The notes beneath the pieces were generated by a model. The model saw only the letters and a program-made list of their open reading frames with translations. It did no database searches and was not told the origin of the DNA. A DNA stretch of 38,124 bases from Deltaproteobacteria bacterium (lineage in GTDB: Bacteria > Myxococcota_A > UBA796 > GCA-2862545), in NCBI GenBank assembly GCA_011376105.1, contig DRPG01000515.1:1-38124 (forward strand). The letters run 5' to 3'. Below are positions 34,896-38,124 of this stretch, piece after piece. A program made the position numbers and the translations under genes. The first letter of the stretch is position 1. Every line of letters starts with the position of its first letter.

Positions 34896-35651
34896 AGCCA
34901 CCTCGGGATCGAGCCCCAGCTCGGCGGCCAGCGCCTCATTGTGATCGGCCACCCGGCGCTGGAGGTCGTCGAGGCTCAGGGTCAGCTCGTGGGTGTACTG
35001 GAGCTTTCGAGCCCGGGAAGAGGGGAACGCGCTCAACATCAGGCCGCCGAAGGTCATCCCGATCCCCACCTCGGTCACCCGGCTCCAGTCCCGGAGCTCG
35101 GTGAAGGTGCTCGCCTGATCCCGCCCGATCAGCCCGACCACCGCCGCGCCGACCCCCACGACCCCGATCGCCTGCAGCGCAGACGCCGCTGAGCGCTGGC
35201 TGCCGATCCGCCGCTCGAGATCCAGGCGGGCGGCCACGTCCCCCAGCTCGCCGAGGGTGGAGGGGACGTCGAGGCGCTGCTCGCCCTTGAACACCGCGAT
35301 CGTGTCGACGTTGTAGCTCCAGGGGTGGGGCCAGGCCACCCAGCCCCCGCCCCCGCGGTAGGGGCGGTACCGGTAGTGGTACGACCAGCTGGTGGTGGTC
35401 ACGATCTCCGAGAGGCGCTGCACCGAGAGGTGCTGGTTGCGGTACTCCCGCATCGCCCGGGTCTTGGACCCGGTCTCTGGAGGCGCGGTGATCGTGACGG
35501 CACGGGGCGGGGCAGGGCTCGGACCCATGGGGATCGCCAGGGGCCTTGGATCCTTGTCGACGCCCGAGATCGGTGCGATCACCGGGGTCTGTGGCTCGGA
35601 GGCCTCAGCCAGGACAGAGAGCGTCGCCACCAGTGAGAGTAGGATCACCAT
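34875..35651 (-). CDS. Exported or membrane protein of unknown function
   Basis: A 258-residue protein with a signal peptide (MVILLSLVATLSVLAEASE, cleavage near residue 15-17), a Tyr/Trp/Gly-rich segment (YHYRYRPYRGGGGWVAWPHP, about 92-111), a helical region with one or two membrane-prone stretches (IGVVGVGAAVVGLIG near 163) and a C-terminal coiled coil (THELTLSLDDLQRRVADHNE). No family recognised. Convergent with the antiporter gene (21-base overlap) and divergent from the acyl-CoA synthetase gene, 71 bases away. Confidence 0.6.
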
Positions 35652-35722
35652 GACACCTCACATAACCTGGTGTGTTTGACCTCCGTGATCCCAGCTCGCA
35701 AAATCCGCCCGGGGGACACCCG

Positions 35723-37504
35723 ATGCCGATCGACTCCATCCCGGCGCGTCTGCTCGAACGCCAGGTGCAGCACGGCGCGCTGCCTGCCTACCACCACAGA
35801 CGCGACGAGGTGTGGCACACGGTGACCTGGGCCCGGTTCGCCTCGGAGGTCCACACCGCGGCCCGGTCCCTGGTGCACCTCGGGCTCGCTCCGGGCCAGG
35901 CGACCTGCCTGCTCTGCTCTAACCGCCCTGAGTGGGTGATCTTCGCCCACGCCACGATGATGGCCGGGGGGACCCCCGCCGGTATCTACACCACCAGCTC
36001 CCCCCATGAGGTGCAGTACATCATCGATCACGCGGGGGCCCGGCTCCTGCTGCTGGAGGATCCTCGCCGCCTCGAGGATCTCCGGCCCCGACGCGGGCCC
36101 GCGCTGCGCCTCGATCGTGTGGTGCTGCTGGAGGGCGCCGACACCATCGATGATCCCCTCATCTCGTCCTGGGAGCGCTTCCTGGCCCTGGCGGAGCAGA
36201 CCCCCCGCTCCGCCATCGACGCCCGGATGGAGGCCCTCCAGAGCGACGACGTCGCGACGCTGATCTACACCTCCGGCACCACCGGGGATCCAAAGGCGGT
36301 GATGCTCACCCACCACAACCTAGCCTGGACCGCCACCACCGCCGCCGCTCAGCTCGACACCGGGCCCGGGGATCGCTCGGTGAGCTTCCTGCCCCTGCCC
36401 AACATCGCCGAGCAGATGTTCACTGTGCACGTGCCCGCCACGGTGGGCGCCCAGATCTTCTATGCAGCCCCCGCCACCCCCCTGCCCGAGACCCTGCGGC
36501 AGGTCCAGCCTACCCTGTTCTTCGCCGTCCCCCGGATCTGGGAGAAGCTGCACGCGAGGGTGTCCACCCAGCTCGACGAGGCGACGGGGGTGCGTGCGGC
36601 GCTGGTGGCCTGGGCGATGGGGGTGAGCCGCGCGGTGACCGATCTACACAGCCAGGGCAAGCGCCCCACCGCGTCCCTGTGGCTGCGCCACCAGCTCGCC
36701 CAGCTGCTGTCCTCCAGGATCCGGGCTCAGCTGGGGCTGTCCCGCGTCCGGATCTGTGTGACGGGGGCCGCCCCGATCGCACGCGAGATCCTCGAGTTCT
36801 TCGCTGGACTCGATCTGACGATCCACGAGGTCTATGGCCAGTCCGAGGACTGCGGCGCCACCGCCTCCAACCTCCCCGGAGCGACCCGACCGGGGACGGT
36901 GGGGCGTCCCCTGCCCGGCACCGAGGTGAGGCTCGCAGACGATGGAGAGATCCTGGTGCGGGGCCCCCATGTATTCCGGGGCTACCTCCACGATGAGACA
37001 GCCACGTCCAGGACGCTGGTCGATGGCTGGCTACACACCGGAGATCTCGGCGCGTTCGATCGTGCAGGCTTCCTGTCGGTCACCGGCCGAAGGAAGGAGA
37101 TCATCGTCACCGCCGGGGGTAAGAACATCGCCCCGAAGCACATCGAGGCGGCCCTGCGCAACCTACCCCTGATCTCCCAGGCGGTGGTGATCGGAGATCG
37201 ACGGCGGTTCCTCTCTGCCCTGCTGACGCTCGATCCCGAGGCAGCCCGAGCGTTCGCCGCCGAGCGGGGCCGCTCCGGCAACAACCTGCACGACGCCCTG
37301 GTGATCCAGCAGGCGATCGAGCGGGGGGTGGACGAGGAGGTCAACCCCTTGTTTGCCCGCGTCGAGCACATCTGTCGCTGGACGATCCTGCCCCGTGACT
37401 TCTCGATCGAGGCCGGCGAGCTGACCCCAACCCTGAAGATCAAGCGGAGGGTGATCTACGAACACTTCAACCACGAGATCGAAGAGATGTACGCCGACGT
37501 GTGA
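35723..37504 (+). CDS. Long-chain acyl-CoA synthetase (AMP-forming)
   Basis: A 593-residue ANL-superfamily ligase activating fatty acids to acyl-CoA through an acyl-AMP. AMP loop YTSGTTGDPKAVMLTHHN (182-199), LPLPNIAEQMFTV, EVYGQSEDCGA (about 372-382), the hinge GWLHTGDLGAFDRAGFLSVTG and catalytic-Lys region TPTLKIKRRVI are all intact, as in long-chain (FadD15-type) enzymes. ATG 35723 is chosen; an in-frame GTG at 35672 adds 17 residues without a better ribosome site. It fits a lipid-uptake theme with the FadL-like porin, but they are 35 kb apart. The stop is two bases from the convergent partial gene. Confidence 0.92.
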   Translation: MPIDSIPARLLERQVQHGALPAYHHRRDEVWHTVTWARFASEVHTAARSLVHLGLAPGQATCLLCSNRPEWVIFAHATMMAGGTPAGIYTTSSPHEVQYIIDHAGARLLLLEDPRRLEDLRPRRGPALRLDRVVLLEGADTIDDPLISSWERFLALAEQTPRSAIDARMEALQSDDVATLIYTSGTTGDPKAVMLTHHNLAWTATTAAAQLDTGPGDRSVSFLPLPNIAEQMFTVHVPATVGAQIFYAAPATPLPETLRQVQPTLFFAVPRIWEKLHARVSTQLDEATGVRAALVAWAMGVSRAVTDLHSQGKRPTASLWLRHQLAQLLSSRIRAQLGLSRVRICVTGAAPIAREILEFFAGLDLTIHEVYGQSEDCGATASNLPGATRPGTVGRPLPGTEVRLADDGEILVRGPHVFRGYLHDETATSRTLVDGWLHTGDLGAFDRAGFLSVTGRRKEIIVTAGGKNIAPKHIEAALRNLPLISQAVVIGDRRRFLSALLTLDPEAARAFAAERGRSGNNLHDALVIQQAIERGVDEEVNPLFARVEHICRWTILPRDFSIEAGELTPTLKIKRRVIYEHFNHEIEEMYADV

Positions 37505-37506
37505 GG

Positions 37507-38124
37507 CTATGGCTCCCGGTGCGTGCACCGCATCGAGGCGCTCGAGCACTGCAGGATCACCCGCTCCCCGGAGACGACCTCCACGCTGCCGACATCGATC
37601 GGCTCCCCTCCGCTGAGGTGCGCCAGGATCTGGTACAGCCCAGGCTGGATCGGACGTCCCGGCTCATAGCGCTCCCCACCCGCCGGATCCAAGAGCCAGA
37701 CCCCGTCGAGATCCCCCTCGATGTCCACCCGGGCCAGGACCGCAGGGGCCGGCATCGGCGGGGCCGGGCGCGAGTTGGAGCCAGGCGCCTGCTCGATCGA
37801 CCCGGCGGCCCCGGCGGCCCCAGGATCCTCGATGGCTCCGGCGACCCCAGGATCCTCAGTGGCCCCGGCGGAGCCGTCAGAGCCGGGCCCCCCGTGCACC
37901 ACAGCGCCCCGGGCGAGCCCGGCGGGCCCGGACCCCTCCGCGCTGGAGGCACCTGTCGCTCCTCCTGGAGGGCGCCCGACCGCAGCCCCCTCAAGGGAGA
38001 TCCCCCGAGCGCTGGCCCCCTCGACCTCCGCCCCCCCATCACCGGCTCCGCCCTCACCGACACCCTCGTCGGGAGCGCCGTCGGCGCCGTCAGGAGCGCC
38101 GTCAGGAGCGCCGTCAGGAGCGCC
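37507..38124 (-). CDS. C-terminal part of a PEGA-like-domain protein, truncated by the window edge
   Basis: Open to the right edge; 205 C-terminal residues are visible, starting in a Gly/Ala/Pro/Asp-rich stretch with GAPD repeats. The last 75 residues form a compact domain: RVDIEGDLDGVWLLDPAGG, PGLYQILAHLSGGEP, SVEVVSGERVILQCSSASMRC. This resembles the PEGA-like beta-sandwich with a terminal Cys pair that closes many myxobacterial Ser/Thr kinases and envelope proteins ('V.v.Gd...v.L....G......G.Y.v.A.f.G.....G...v..G..v.l.C'). No kinase sequence is visible. Domain call from pattern only. Confidence 0.6.
   Translation of the reverse strand, partial: GAPDGAPDGAPDGADGAPDEGVGEGGAGDGGAEVEGASARGISLEGAAVGRPPGGATGASSAEGSGPAGLARGAVVHGGPGSDGSAGATEDPGVAGAIEDPGAAGAAGSIEQAPGSNSRPAPPMPAPAVLARVDIEGDLDGVWLLDPAGGERYEPGRPIQPGLYQILAHLSGGEPIDVGSVEVVSGERVILQCSSASMRCTHREP
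38089..38124. repeat. 12-bp tandem repeat at the window edge
   Basis: Three copies of GTCAGGAGCGCC (38089-38124), continuing beyond the window and preceded by a diverged copy. On the minus strand they encode GAPD repeats of the truncated PEGA-like protein. Confidence 0.9.

Overview
The window is a very GC-rich (about 70% by eye), densely packed bacterial chromosome segment. It carries Gram-negative hallmarks: a FadL-type outer-membrane protein, lipoproteins with lipoboxes, a Tat-exported dehydrogenase subunit and a flagellin. A MopE-like metal-binding lipoprotein, PEGA-like repeats, many Ala/Pro-rich tails and GMC/Tat pairs suggest a Myxococcota or related 'deltaproteobacterial' lineage that keeps flagella. 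That placement is inference from gene content only. No rRNA, tRNA, IS element, phage gene or CRISPR array was seen.

Layout. 1-2.7 kb: tail of a subtilase-like protein with an altered serine motif, a FadL-like porin and gluQ. 2.7-4.1 kb: fabH-type ketoacyl synthase and a divergent unknown small gene. 4.2-7.3 kb: degenerate sulfatase-fold membrane protein plus a family-2 glycosyltransferase. 7.4-11.1 kb: an RlmD/TrmA-type RNA methyltransferase, a short possible lipoprotein, an AI-2E family transporter and plsX. 11.2-14.2 kb: cysC, then a GMC oxidoreductase with its Tat-exported small subunit. 14.4-20.1 kb: an overlapping run of AHCY-like protein, helical-repeat protein, Ppx/GppA with HD domain, and a large membrane-anchored unknown. 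20.1-24.8 kb: fused 2-oxoacid dehydrogenase E1, a FabD-like acyltransferase, an HDDC2-like phosphohydrolase and an opposing membrane protein. 24.9-25.6 kb: ASCH-like protein and a HIT protein. 25.9-28.2 kb: MopE/beta-helix lipoprotein. 28.6-31.7 kb: flagellin, glycosyltransferase with helical repeats and a sulfotransferase-like protein. 31.8-38.1 kb: membrane and envelope unknowns, an NhaC-type antiporter, a long-chain acyl-CoA synthetase and the C-terminal end of a PEGA-like protein.

Themes. Lipid and acyl metabolism recurs (FadL, FabH, PlsX, E1 plus FabD-like, FadD). Sulfate-ester chemistry also recurs (CysC makes PAPS, a sulfotransferase-like protein lies downstream of flagellin, and a sulfatase fold has lost its active site). 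The most system-like unit is flagellin + glycosyltransferase + sulfotransferase-like protein, a candidate flagellin-modification cassette. Its middle gene has no canonical start codon at the position the family predicts, but has a strong ribosome-binding site in front of an ATC. Across the window GATC is strikingly over-represented, and Asp is written GAT mostly when the next base is C.

Limits: all calls rest on reading motifs by eye. No alignment, structure prediction or database search was run.
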